From Harmothoe impar (lineage: Eukaryota > Annelida > Polychaeta > Phyllodocida > Polynoidae): a stretch of DNA of 64,000 nt. Under the pieces are notes generated by a model. That model worked only from the letters and a program-made list of their open reading frames with translations, did no database searches and was not told the origin of the DNA. Positions 34,090-47,000 of this stretch are shown here, piece by piece. The stretch lies in the NCBI GenBank assembly GCA_947462335.1, contig OX381707.1:62907773-62971772 (forward strand), given 5' to 3'. The position numbers were made by a program, and so were the translations under genes. Position 1 is the first letter of the stretch, and each line of letters begins with the position of its first letter.

Positions 34090-35511
34090 TCATAATTTGC
34101 TCGTGTTGCTGGTGTCAGAGAGGGTGGGGCTGTTCAATAGTTCCTCGTCTGCAGGTGTGGGCGTGGTCTTGCCTTCAGCGCTGTCGACTAGCTTTGTTAG
34201 AGCTGCACAGGGTTTAGCCGGAGTTGAGGTTAACTTTTTTGCGTCCAAGACACCTTCCAGATACCCTAGGATCAGTGAGTCTGCAGAACATATGTCTTTG
34301 ACTGCTTTTTCCAGGTTGTAGTCGTCAGGTTGCTCAGGTTCTTTTGAGGGAACTTCTGGGGCAGGTGTGGGTAGTGGATCTTTTTTCGCTGCTGGCTGGT
34401 AGTCTAGTGCACAAGCCCCTTTTTGCTCCTCTATTATAGGTATTAGAGGTTGACTGTTCGCCTTGGCACCATCTTCCTCCTCTGGGATTATAGGTGGTTG
34501 CTGTGGGGTTTCTGGTACATGAAGGTTGATCTCCCATGGGTTGCTTAGGTTCAGTGTTGTTGGTGAGACGCTTCCGGCTGGAGGGGGGTTCTGCTCAGCT
34601 TCTCGTTTGGCCTCAGCTCTTGCCTTTTCCAGTAGCAGACCGAGGATGTTTCCTCCCGTCACGTTTTCATGCGATAGGTTCTTGGCGTTGCCAAGGTGCC
34701 TTCCAGCCCCGTATGTCTTGTCATAGGTTAGCTCCTACAGTCTGTTTTCCTTGGTCTTTTGAAGAATTTCCTTCATATGTGGCGGGCTAAACTTGCTCTT
34801 AATGAGATTGTACATGAGCTTTGTGGCACCTTTTTTCCAGTCAGACGTAGGGGTAACATCGGATCCAAGCTTCATTACAATGTATGGATCTTCAGCAGCT
34901 AGAATGTCTGTGGCTGCCTGTTGTTCACCTGCAGAGACGGCTTTGTCATGTTGATATGCTTGTTCCAGCGAGCTGTAGGTTTGGTCTTTATACACTACCT
35001 CACAGGGGTAGAGATTCGATAGGGGGTTGTATTCTGACCTAAAACCAAGTCCGTCTGATGTCTTGATCGTTGTCGCTTTCCACATGTTTAAGCCAAAGGG
35101 CAAGGCGTCAATATCCTTGTGCTGGTAGGACCGATCATTTATAATGACGCTACGCTGCCTGAGTTTGACGTTTCTTATTTTGCCCGACTTCTTTGCCAAG
35201 AAAAAGATGGCCCTCAGGTCATTGTATTGTTTCCTTTCTCTTGGGGTGAGCTCGTCCATCAGGGAGATACCCAGCCAACAGTCTTTTCCACGTAGGAACC
35301 TAATATTCCTGAAAATTTCACTTTTTGTGGATCGTTGTTGTAGCTTCACTATAACGGCTCTAGGTTTCCTGTCAGCGCCATTGTTTACATTTTGGGAGTT
35401 GTCGGGGCGCTTGCCTTGGCGATAGATGAATTCACATCTCTCGTTTCCATAATTTAACCCCAAATCTGTGAACAAGTCGTCTAAGAACTTACGGAGATCC
35501 TCATTGCCTAA
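34090..35511 (-). pseudogene. LINE ORF1: RNA-binding region fused to NADAR domain, one TAG
   Basis: The frame runs from 35511 to the stop at 34090, interrupted by one in-frame TAG (34735-34737). Order: RRM/CTD-like segment of L1 ORF1p type (CEFIYRQGKR, KPRAVIVKL, then GISLMDELTPRERKQYNDLR and KLRQRSVIINDRSY). It is followed by a NADAR domain (about 35046-34605): YNPLSNLYPCEV, TYSSLEQAYQHDKA, DWKKGATKLMYNLIKSKFS, and after the TAG the closing YGAGRHLG..TGGNILGLLLEKAR. Then comes a Pro/Glu-rich tail of ~170 aa. ORF1p coats element RNA. NADAR enzymes cleave ADP-ribose linkages (YbiA/DarT-NADAR family). The N-terminus with the usual coiled coil is missing. The NADAR call rests on motif order; conserved Glu, Gln, Lys and Trp are visible. 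Confidence 0.82.
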
Positions 35512-36593
35512 AACTCTATGACAACTCTATAATGACTCTTGTTCTAAGAGAGTCATAGCTAATTGACTCCCTACCTGACGTTGACTGCAGTCTTACGGGA
35601 CTCCATATGGGGGAGTAACAACTCCATAGGGAGTCATATTTAGCTGACTCCTTTTTGACTCCCTTAACTACCCTGACTCTCAAACTTAGACTTTCAATAT
35701 ATCACCAGTTCCGAGCTCTTCCACTAGAGGGCCCCACAATATAATTTTTTAAAGTTTTTCTCAGAACAGTGCCTTTCATAATGGTTTTAAAATGGCCCTA
35801 TTCATCTCATCAAGACAAAACTTATTTTGTCTTATAATAAGTACATTGACTAAGGAAAATACTATTTCCTTATGTGAAATAGACCAAAATAAGGTACAGT
35901 AGAAGCATAGGCACCATTTCTGAGAGTAATGAATGCTAAAGCATTATCACTGTTTCCTCTAGGCTTGATGGCTGAGACCCAGTTTGACTCCCTACAAAAA
36001 TAGTGTCAAACAGATTTGACTTCCGTTTTTTATAGTGTTATCCCGGTTTGACTCCCATTTGACTCTCTATGCAAAGGAAGTCAGTACACTTAGACTCCCT
36101 AATGATAGGGAGTGTCAGTCACTTTGGAGTCGTGGGGAAAGTTACCTCAGTGATCGGGCCGGACTCTCATTTGAGAGTCATTGTGATTCTACTTCTTTGC
36201 TCTGTGTTTGTAAGCATTTAACCTCTATAAATCTTGAAGTTAGTGTTCCTATGAAAGATGAAGGGGGTCCCCTCATACCCTCCACTTTGAAATATGTTAA
36301 CATGCAAGACTTTTAATATTTCCCTGAAAAAGGTATGCCGATGAAAAGGGATGAAACCCACCCTCACCAGTTGTTGAATAACGTGTACTGCCTTGTCTGG
36401 TGACTCGCACAAACATTTTTGCCTAAATCACGGATTGCCTGCTTGGTCACTTTGTACATACTGGGGGCCCAATATTCACAAACACACATCTCCCATTGCT
36501 GTCAGAACGACGTACATCATAGACCTATGTACACAGTGATAGCTGTGTCATTCCCTTAGCACCAAAGCCACAGGCGGCGCATGGATATATGTG

Positions 36594-36872
36594 CACTGAT
36601 ATTCCTAGGCTACCTATATGACCAATCTCTCAGTCACTATTTTTTGGCTCCCTATACGACCAACCTAGGTAAGTTATTATTGTCAGGTTGGTCAGTACTG
36701 ACCAACCAACCTTAGTGTTTTAAATTCCAGGGGGAGCCACTGAGTGGTCATCATAGTATCTTACAGGTGGCACCAACTAGTGGTATACAAATACAACACA
36801 CCACTACTGACTGACCCCTCAGTCATTTTTGAATATAACTGACTAACCCTTTCAATCTATGGATTTTCAGTG
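36594..36872. mobile_element. CACTGAAAATCC-type MITE, reverse orientation
   Basis: Starts CACTGATATTCCTAGG and ends CTATGGATTTTCAGTG. Includes GGTTGGTCAGTACTGACCAACC. Reverse complement of the 19970 and 43700 copies, with a central deletion. Confidence 0.82.
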
Positions 36873-39690
36873 TGGTGGGATGGCATGCTAAATGTGGCAC
36901 GTTACACAGGGGTTCCTTGTTACTTGCGAGGTGCAGGAAATTCCCCAATTTGGTGTTCAATTTGGGTTCCCATGTAATGTATTGTGGGTTGTGATTGGGT
37001 CCATCGGTCGCTGTAAAGGAACCGGTATGTTACCACAGCCGACTGCCATTTGATTCAAATTATCGCTATGGCAAGCACTCTTCAGACGGATCGGCCTCTT
37101 GCATCCAGAAGATGCATCTGGGGAGTGAGATTGACAGTTCTGGTGACAGAGGTTCATTGTAATGGTCCCCCTTGTGGACAGATTAGGCTCTACGCCCATT
37201 GCCCTGCGCACACTGCTATAACAAAAATAGGTTTCGGCTGGGGTTAGACTGCATGTAGTTTGTGTATTAAACATAAATGGGTTCAGTTATAGTTGTGATA
37301 TCACTTTAAAAACACTGGGTACTAGGAGTGGCAGCTAGATGACAACTTAGCAGACTACAATTCTAAAACTGTTCAATAAATTCTATAGATGACCAGGATC
37401 CTTTAACACTGCAAAATGAGGTTACACTTCTAATTTGAGCTAGGTTTCTGCAGCATTCCCACCAGTTGCCAAAACACTGGCAATTGTGTGTCAAAGACAG
37501 CAGATGACAAAGAGGACTGAGTGGTAGTGTGTCTGGGCACCCTGAACTGTACGTGGCTTCTCTCTGGGTTGTTAAAAGCTTGAGAATCGACTATTGACAG
37601 AAAATGTAGTGAAGGTGATCATTAAATATCTGCACGAGCATGTCAAGCCCCTCCACCAACCGGGTCAAGTGCTGCAAAGCCCGGATCATGTTGCTATGGT
37701 AACCAAACAGTTCCTGTCGTCCAGACATCTCTTGCCCATGACCCAGAGTCAGTTTGAGAAAGAAACTAAAATTAAATTTCGATTGAATGTTGAAAAAAAC
37801 TATTGATATCTATCTATAAATCATTTGAGTGTGATTCTTTTATAGACAATCAGAAGAAACTAGATGACAATGGCTAATGGCCACTATTACAGGTCAAAAA
37901 AAGAAGTGTTTAAGGTCACAATCCGAAAATCTAGGGTAGGTACATTCTATCATTTATCATCATTAATCGATTTACTTAGATCTCTCTGCCATCTGTCATC
38001 ATGACGCACCAATATTGCCTTGATGGGTCTTTTGGCCAAGGATTCAGTCTATCCGCAGTCAAGCATCATGCCGAGCGTATGGGAGTGTATCAATCCTGCA
38101 TGGCTATGGACATCAGCTGTCTAGTAGATTTGCCAGGCTCAGGGTTGCATTCATTTGTTATGATATTAAAGCGCCTGATGCACTAAATTGATTGATCAAT
38201 TGGCCCATTATTCATTACACTAAAACTTTCCAAAATTACCAAGTTTCACAATTCATGTAAGGCCCACAAAGGCTTAGTAATCCCTCTAGTAATTTATCCC
38301 CCAAAAAAACACCTGATCCCGTGTAAATCGAGCTTATGGATTGGAATTAAAATTTAGATGCAATACATGTCTTACCAATCATCAGGGCCATTGGCAAGTC
38401 TTTTGGTATAACATAACATACCGAAGGAAGCCATGGCTCCATAAATTTATGGGGACATGGCTACATATATTGCACGTTGGGTGGGGGTATAAAGGATCCG
38501 GGGGTCCTCATTTGACAAGGAGGGCGGAGGGAGATGTGGATAAGGGCAGAGGTGTCAAGGGATTAATTGGGTTGGGCACCCAATTAGATTCTTTACAGGG
38601 TATCCTTCACAGTCTTATATGTCTCCTTTCATCATCGCTAAGATTCTTCGAGAGCATCATGCTCCAGTACCTGGACTACACTTAATAAATAAACAGGTTC
38701 ATTGAACTCAATTATTGACATCCACATTTGGAATCAATTCATGATAAATCGTTTGGAATTGATAATTTCACAAAGATTCTCTTATCTTAAATTTGTTGAC
38801 ATTAGGAGACTTATTTGTCTGTACTCCCCCTTCGGCATGAGCCCTGCCCGAAAACACATCAATGATGAATAATTATGATAAGTGAAATTTATTTTAAAAC
38901 ATCTTATCACACACCAATCTTTAACCCAATAATTACAACATTTTATCGCGCACCCATTTTTAACCCAAATTAATGCAAAATCATTGTAAGGTTTCTGATA
39001 AACAGCCCCAACCCGTCTTCACTCGTTATGAGGTTTCCATTAATTTTTTGAAAATGTGCATGGAGTGATTGGCGAAAGTGTTAATTTGTTACTCAAATAC
39101 GTGGACGTATTTTTTATTTACATAATTTCAAAAGTATAGTTTTAGTCTTAAATCAAGACTTGTAAATTTTTCTCTGCTTAATCTTCAAATTATATCCCTG
39201 TTCTTTTGTGAGACACCATTCAACTATACACAAGAATACACGAAGAAAACGGGGGATTTGGGAACAGAGCACCCGATTTTTACCAAAACAGATAAAAGGG
39301 TGTACACAAAAGAAAAGTAAAGGGTGGTTCGGGGAAAGAGCCCGCGATATATATACTTAATATACACCAAACATACTGTGTCGCAGTAAATGTTGGCAAT
39401 GAAAGTTAGTTAATTCAGATCATCGATGTGACAGCACTGTTTGTAGTCAGTTAAGATTATAAAAAAAATTAAAAAAAAATCTTAATCTTAAGATTGAGAC
39501 TGTACTTTTAAGATTGCACAAAAATAATGTCCACGTTCCGCCGTGAGGTCGTCCCAACATACGTTCTTTTATTACACAGTTGATGGACCTGCAATGTGAC
39601 ATTATAATGCGTTCATAATTTACATAATTATGAAGAGTCATTGTTTGAACACTATTATTGTAAGGTATGCATAACAATAATTCATATATT
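36873..39690. other. Non-coding region, no gene recognised
   Basis: Contains a perfect X-box-like GTTGCTATGGTAAC at 37690-37703, inside a 70-codon open frame (37594-37806) without a recognisable domain. The rest is AT-rich with short direct repeats near 38880-38960 and 39240-39350. Confidence 0.4.
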
Positions 39691-39691
39691 T

Positions 39692-39760
39692 GTGACGTAC
39701 ACTGAGAATAGGGACCTTAGTATGCCCTGCACTAAGGTCCCCCCTGCAAATCGTGTCACG
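39692..39760. repeat. CCTTAGTG hairpin family copy
   Basis: GGGACCTTAGT / ACTAAGGTCCC arms around ATGCCCTGC, within outer GTGACGTAC..GTGTCACG. Same architecture as 2226-2316. Confidence 0.65.
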
Positions 39761-39769
39761 CAGTATACA

Positions 39770-42700
39770 GAGAGAAATTGAAGTCATGTTAAACTTCTGC
39801 TGCATAATTCACTTACTCATGTAAACCAACTCGTGCCTATGCACTAATGTATGGATATACTACTTATATCTACTTTCTGAAATTATTATGGGTATTACTC
39901 CCACTATGATTCTTCGGTTTTGTAACAACGCTTATCATATCTTTTGATTGTTGTTGTATTTTGAAACATCATCCTATGAAATAAATACACACTGCAAAAT
40001 CGAAAAACCTTTGATAATCGCTCTGAGAAAATGTAGAGTAAAGTAAAAACCCTTAAACAGAGTTTTGTAAAAGTCGCACCTGGAGACGTGTTTTGGTTCA
40101 TCTAGGTTTTCAATTCCGATAAGTACATGGTAAAGCGAGAGCCTGATTTTCTGCATGTCCTGCATGGTGTATTTACTATTTGAATATTAAAATGTTATAT
40201 CATTATGGATCTCGTAAATTCTACACTGAGAAGGTATACCTAGACTCCCCTAACTGATGTAGGGGTAGTTTTAGTGATGGACGCCTCTTTCGTGTCTCTT
40301 TGTAATATGACGGTATATCCTGATGCATAATATATCGTGAATCTTTATGTATAACTAGAATACAGCTAAAAGATCGGATTCCTATTTTTATCACCATCAT
40401 TACTAGAAAGTTTAAATCGTGGGGTATGCATGGTAATTTTAGAATTGAAAAGATTGGATTCTTCAGATTAATGAATTTCTTGCGGCATTAATATGATAAG
40501 ATCTTAATAAGGATAACCATCTTTTTAAATTGACCTCATCCATTAATCATGTGTCCTTAATGCGATTTGAAAGACGATTTTCTTGGCATTCCAGATCAAA
40601 ATCTTTAAAAAAAAAGCTCATATCTTCCTATAAATTGAATCAATTTTGAATGATTTAGAAATTACGGCCATTATTGCACATAATCATTATCAATGGTGTG
40701 TGTCCTAAATCCGCTGTGCCACCACCAGCACTCTTGTGGCAGATGTACACACATTTCTACAATAAATAATTTATGGACATGTGTGAACACCGAGAGAGGG
40801 TCAGAAAATGTTGTGAATTGGTCTTATTGCCGATTTTGGGCCCTATTTTGGCTAAGACAGGCCCAAATCGGTGAGAAAGGGTTGCCTTTGTCTTGTGATT
40901 TGGGAAATCACAAGGATCAATTGAGTTAGATATTTGCCCCCGGAGGGCCTAGAAAATGTTGCTTATTGGAATATGTCAATGATTTGGCTTATATAGGGGG
41001 GACACTCCAGATATCTCTAGGCTAATTGAGAGGGAATAGTGAGGACAAATCATACTGTGAAGTAACTCCCCTCAAACAGATCCATTAACCAGTCCTGCAC
41101 GCAACACCTTGCTTGCCTATTATTGACCACTGTGGGATTTGGAGAGGCACAAGATCATGGGACCAGTGTTGTGATTTACAATATTGGCAACAGTTGTCCC
41201 TTGTTTTTATGTTAATAATCAATACTTTCTGGCCCATTTTTCGCGTTGTGGGATTTGACCTATAGCAGAGAATAAGAGTTAGGCCACCAGTCTGTGTTGG
41301 AAGCTTTGTCAAATAGGCCTACTATATGGTTCGAAAGCATACTTATCCACCAATATTAGCGTTTGAATCTAATCGTACAGGTTATACTAACAACAAGCCC
41401 GCACTAAACCAATCACTCTTGTCAATCTGGAAAGCAGAATCATCAGATCTTTATCAGGATCATATCCTGATTTTATCAGTTAATCCAAAACCCAGTATTT
41501 AGGTAGTAAGACAGACATCAATTTTCTATAATTGTAGTTTAGCATAACTTTTTCTTTCCCCCTTTAACCATCCGTCCCTTCAATCCGTCCATACAACAGA
41601 TACAATTTGTCTGCAGTCCACCAGATCTATTAGTGTTAAGCTCAGCCACTTCTGGCATATATATATAAGTTGGCACCTGTCAACCGCATAATTTTCCTAC
41701 TATTATTAATATCCTATTCATTCCTATCCTATTTATAATGTCAACCCATGATTAGAGCGATCTGTGGGTCGGCCTTGCCATTGTGCGTCATAGTAGTCAT
41801 GGGAATACCAATAAAAGAAACGTGTTTTCTGCCATCCCGGTCCTGGGAGGTGCTGTGTCCAAATGAGGTGAGGCGTCTCCACACCTGTCCTGTCGGTCAT
41901 GCACCTGAGAAACCTTTTTTCTATACATCAGGCATCACTCTCTGGTGGAGGGTTTTGCTATCATTATTCTCCAACGAACATAAACCAGGTTCAAATCTGT
42001 ACGAGGAGGTAAGAAAAGTTGAGATTAGTGAGACTATGTATTTCCTTTCTCCCAACCTCATGAATCCATCCAGTGTCTTTGTTGATAATTGTGACTCACG
42101 AATTTGCGCGAGATTCTCATCTGCACGCAGTCAAACCCTGTCCCAAAAAGCAGTATCAACGCTGGCATTGGTGTATTGAAGTGTCATTTCCTATCCGGGA
42201 AATAAAGTTAGGCTACGATGGTAATAAAAGAAAGAGGCTGATACAGCTAAATTCTGAATCAGATCTAGCTATATTTTGTATCAGCCCCAGATGGGCACTT
42301 CCTGCAACCCCCTCCCCATAAATAATTGCCGCCTATACCAGTTTGATATCTTTATTACAAAATGGTGTCCGACTGATATCAGCTGCAGTGTAATGGTCTC
42401 CATTAAAAAGCTGTAAGTTTTAATGCATATTGTAGTGTTTTTTTTGTGCATAAAGAACAAAGGCCAGCATCAATCCCTTTCTGATAGGGAGGGGCAGAGA
42501 TGCAAGTGAGTGGACCAAGTAGCGGAGTATTGTTCTCTGCAAGAAGAGTGTCTCGGTGCCAACATCATGCTCATTCAGAGGTAGGATTACCGGATGGATT
42601 GGTCTCAGGATCTGGAGATTAATGCCCTTGCTATATCTGGAAACAGTGTTTGTTTGAACCTTCGCTTGAGATTATAGATGTGCCCTGATTTTCCTGGCTC

Positions 42701-43380
42701 ACATAGGCATATTTCTAGACATAATTTGAGAGACAGACTGGTCAATTTGACATGATAATGTTTTGCCAGCTGTTTATCAACCATAAATAAGCAGATCTCA
42801 AGTCAAGTAAAACAGCATTTTCTGTCCCCATATAATTCTGGACATCATCCACCCAAACACTAGATAACAGGATTCAGTGGTCGGACAGGATCAATTCCCA
42901 GATACTCTGATGCAATATGGATATTTAGGGAAAAGAAAAGGTCAATAATTTTATACTGAAATGATGTAAGGTAGGTAATAGGCATCGGTGTCTTCTTGCC
43001 TACAAACTAGAATTATAACAGTTCATCATTGATGATAAATGATGATAATTATAAGCCTGATATTGCTATAGACCAATGCAGCAAGAAAGGGTGACTTTTT
43101 AGAAAAGTTGTTGGTAAAGTTTTTGAATATTTCTGATGTGTGACTGGCAAAAACATGAATCTAGCCTCAAAATCCTGAAAGACAATTGTCCTGGCAATCT
43201 CTTGGTATGAGATGTTTGCAAATATAGCTATTGCAGACAATGTTATGTGCATTCTACTGAAAGAAACGTAAACACAACTTTATTTTCAAATGTCACCCTT
43301 TCTTGATGCAGTGGTCTATATACAGGTTGGATTATATTTCCTAAGGATTGAACGTCACAGAATCAGATGTATGCCCTACA
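39770..43380. other. Non-coding region, no gene recognised
   Basis: AT-rich. 40233-40280 (TAGACTCCCCTAAC..GGGGTAGTTTTAGTGATG) is a remnant of the TCGCTAAAACTACC hairpin family. The 143-codon frame at 41748-42179 has no recognisable domain or splice context. Confidence 0.4.
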
Positions 43381-43384
43381 CCCT

Positions 43385-43491
43385 CAGAAAAGTGAGAGTC
43401 ATTGTCGCTAAAACTACCCTTACCTGAGAGTCAGACAGTGCGTGACCCTCAGATGAGGGTAGTTTTAGCGATAATGACTTTCACTTTTCTG
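43385..43491. mobile_element. Hairpin MITE, CAGAAAAGTGA termini
   Basis: Arms CAGAAAAGTGAGAGTCATTG...AAACTACCCT and its near-exact reverse complement. A fuller copy of the element at 20866-20972. Confidence 0.85.
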
Positions 43492-43699
43492 TGTGTGTAC
43501 TGCAACTGCACATGACTATGGACTTTTTCTTCAATAGATGAATTACAACATCATACCCCCTTAAAGTTGGGTAGAAGAAAACACGAATGCTTTAAGAGGA
43601 GAATATTGTGGAGGATCTAAAGGGCCGCATTCCGATTATATTTTATTCCAAGCACTAAGTGTCCGATGACCGGGTCCCATACTCTAGTGACGGTGCGTG

Positions 43700-44040
43700 C
43701 ACTGAAAATCCATAGGTTGAAAGAGTTAGTCAGTGCAGACTATCCTAGGTTCGTCATATGTGTGTTAGTCACAATGGCAAAGTTGTATTCAAAAATGACT
43801 GAGGGGTAAGTCAGTAGTGGCTAACCAAAGTTCATCATTTGTGTGTTGTATTTGTATACCACTAGTTGGTGCCACCTGTAAGATACTATGATGATCACTC
43901 AAGGTGGGTTGGTCAGGACTGACCAACCTGACAATAATAACTTACCTAGGTTAGTCGTATAGTGAGCCAAAAAATGACTAACTAGGTTAAGTCCTAGTGA
44001 CTGAGAGATTGGTCGTATAGGGAGCCTAGGAATATCAGTG
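43700..44040. mobile_element. CACTGAAAATCC-type MITE
   Basis: 341 bp from CACTGAAAATCCATAG to GGAATATCAGTG. Best-preserved copy of the family, with matching 12-bp imperfect ends. Confidence 0.85.
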
Positions 44041-47000
44041 TGGTTGCCTTGGGGTAGATTCACCTATTTGCACCCTGCCACCACGAGTCGTTTACTCTCT
44101 GCATCATATGGTGCATTCCCTAGACAATATGTATAGGGTATTGGAATTATATATTAGGAAGGAAGCTTAAGTTGTTTTGTATCACATTGTATCATATGCT
44201 ATCGTACACTTTATTATTCTCATGAACATAAAATGTGCTGATGTCACGCTGCCTACATCACCTGTTTTAGCACGGAGAAATTATATCTTCTTTAAAAATG
44301 CTTTTCAATGCTCTGTTTTAATTTGTTTTTCACGTCTAAAAGATGCTAATCTGAAGTTATTCCACGAAAATGATCATACATTCAAATACATTTTATGTAA
44401 ACAGGGCATACATATTTCAATGGAAAAGTATGCTATGAGTATGTATGGACCTAGGAAATGAGGTTAGATTCTCTAATTCATATCCTAAATATTTGACACA
44501 AAATATACCTGACGAAAGTGTTAAACTGGGTCCGGGGGTCTACCCTATTGATTTCTCACATTATATTTTCCTTAGTGTTCGAAGTTCAAACCCAAATAAA
44601 TATAATGGGCCCATTGAGAGACCAGTTGTTACAGATAGGTACTGCATGAGAGCCTAATTATTGCATAAAACGTAGCCGTATCTTACTCCTGCATGGTGTT
44701 ACACTTTCAAGTATTCAGGAGGACCGCCCTCAATGTAGACATGTAAAGAACGAAGAATAATGTTTAATCAAAGATTAGGGGATAGCGTGGCTATGGCACA
44801 CATGGGAAGCAGGATTTACATCTGGGAACAACTATTCATTTAGTTTCCCTGAGGAAACCCTTCGTATTTTCATAAGGCGCGAGGACACAGTTGCCTCACG
44901 CACGCATGAGCCATTAAGCCAAGACACTGTGGCTGTATGAAAGGGTCCTGAGAGGGGAGAATCTTCAGGGTGTCCCGCGTGTCTGGATCTTCTCAGGCAC
45001 AGCTTTCCTTCAGTCATGACACGTGAATATTTCAGCTTATGAAGGCAATTTCCAAACAGCTTTGATCTTGCCGTGCTGTCGTGTTGGGCCTTGGTTTAAC
45101 ATTAAAATTCTAGTGGAAGTCTTCTTAGGCTGACCTGCTTTCATTCCGCTGAATTAGTAGAACACGCCACATCTGGTGCTTTATTACGAGTGTCCCCACA
45201 GTAGGGAGTTCCATCGAAAATTAATTGTTTGCCCTAGAGAATATTTATTTTTTGGTGTCGAGAGAGCAGATATGCACAAATACAATGCAAAAATCAAAAT
45301 AATGATATCTCTATTAGTACACGCTTGAGAGGAGTGGAAAGTTGGAAAAGTCCTTATATTATTACCCCTGCTACTCTACAGCTAACCCGTGAGCTGAGTG
45401 GCACTCATACTCAGTGCACAGAGGGGCCTACAGTGTGGTGGGTAATCATCCTGCGGGCAGCAGGGCATGCAGAGGCAGAAAAATTCATGATATTCACTGA
45501 CTATATGCATCCCTAATCATACAGATTATGCACTAAATTTCTTCACCATTCAAATGTATAATTCAATACCTTTCTATGGATATACTTTTTATAATTATGC
45601 TGTAAAGTATTAACTACTTTACCATGACCGTCACAATGACCAATTTCCGGGGGAGATGTGCATAATTATGTCGAAATTTAAATATGTATTCCATTTATGA
45701 ATATGGGTCATTTGAAATTACAAAATACCATTTTTTATATTTTGAAATTATCTTAGCCTGGTGCTAGTTCGAAGTTTTGTTTTAATCATATCTCTTAAAC
45801 CATGAGACATATAAAAAATGGTATCTGCTGAAAATAGGTCCCAATATGTTTATATTATGCCTACTGAAAGAGATTTAATCTGGAAAGCATAGTCTAGCCC
45901 GGAAATAACAATTACTGAAAGGTAGAGAATACTCCTATACTGTATAGTAGGTGCCGTGATAGGCCTATCAACACAGTGCCCGCGCTGGGGACACGCAGGG
46001 CTGACTGCAGTGAACCCCCTACCCACAGTCATTAGCATGGAATAATAAATACATGTTGTAATGACAATCCACTGGATTGTATTAATCAAATATTATGAGG
46101 ACCAGCTGCCACCATTGCTCTATAGCCAGTAAGTCATAATGCTGTAAATGTTGGCGATATTCCGGCTATTGGTCAGTACAATGAGTATGCCTACCACCAA
46201 CACCCACGCCTCACAGTTTCCCTATTTCCATGTACAGTATTCATATGGGTATTTTTCTAGTTCTCCTCTGTAAGTATGTAACCAGGCAGGTTAAACTAGT
46301 TATCCCACTTGAGGTGGGATTTGACTCAAATATCAACGGATCAAATATCGGATCGATATTTGATGTTGTCAAGTGATATCCGATGTTGTCAAGCTAGTTT
46401 ACTATGTTGTCAAGGTTGTAAAAACAGGGCGGCCTGATTGGTGGATAGCATCAATGAATGTTGCGTCACGAATTTATAATTCTTGTTATGGGGCCCCTTG
46501 GAACAGGCATGGATTTTCCTAATTTTCGGGGATATTCTTGCAAACTAAAACCTAAAAGCCTTGTCTCTAGGGTAGTTTGATCCATACTCTTCGAGTTTCA
46601 TGTCATATTGCGGGGCCTCTCGAGGGGCCGTGGACAACAGCAGATATTGACTCGAGGACCCGCCAACAACCAAATTCTATCAATGTATCGATAGGGTAAT
46701 TGATAATTAAAATGTATGTCAAGAAATAAGATGTATACCACCATAACCTAAGATACTACTGGCAGTTATGTGAGAAAATCTCAAACATTAGCTTAACTTA
46801 TCGTAAGTAAAAACGATAATAATGCTCCGAATGCACTATATTGATCCTATAATAACACTAAAAATTATCAAAAATCAGACTTTTTGACAAATAACGTAAA
46901 AAGTATAACTTTGTAGTTTATATTTGGTTATAGGAGGAATTTTCAGAGTCTGTCTTCAGTTCTGAATAACTGATAGCAAGTTCAAGAGACAAGGACCAAC

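Larger units (their letters stand above)
30300..35511 (-). mobile_element. LINE (non-LTR retrotransposon) with NADAR-containing ORF1
   Basis: Two-ORF non-LTR element on the minus strand: ORF1 (35511-34090) and ORF2 (33741-30766) with endonuclease and reverse transcriptase. Its 5' end is cut where GACTC-rich sequence begins at about 35512. The 3' end is placed near 30300 at a duplicated GAGAGGTTGATT. Domain order fits CR1/L2/jockey-like clades; I cannot fix the clade. ORF2 is 907 codons without a break after its single stop, so the copy is fairly young. Confidence 0.88.
30179..36206. mobile_element. TIR element split by a LINE insertion
   Basis: Left end 30179-30290 (ACAGAGAAAAGAATCACTGTGACTCTCAAATGGGAGTCC...) is the reverse complement of the right end 36080-36206 over ~100 bp. 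The right internal part (35512-36080) is full of GACTC words like the intact family members at 11.6 and 12.2 kb. The LINE occupies the space between. Nesting is inferred from the matching ends. Confidence 0.65.

Noticed and set aside
37594..37806. 70-codon frame with plausible helix-like peptide
   Set aside because: No homology recognised and no clear splice sites; left as non-coding with a note.
41748..42179. 143-codon open frame on +
   Set aside because: No recognisable domain, no splice signals or codon pattern, and it overlaps another frame; chance in a long intergenic region is more likely.
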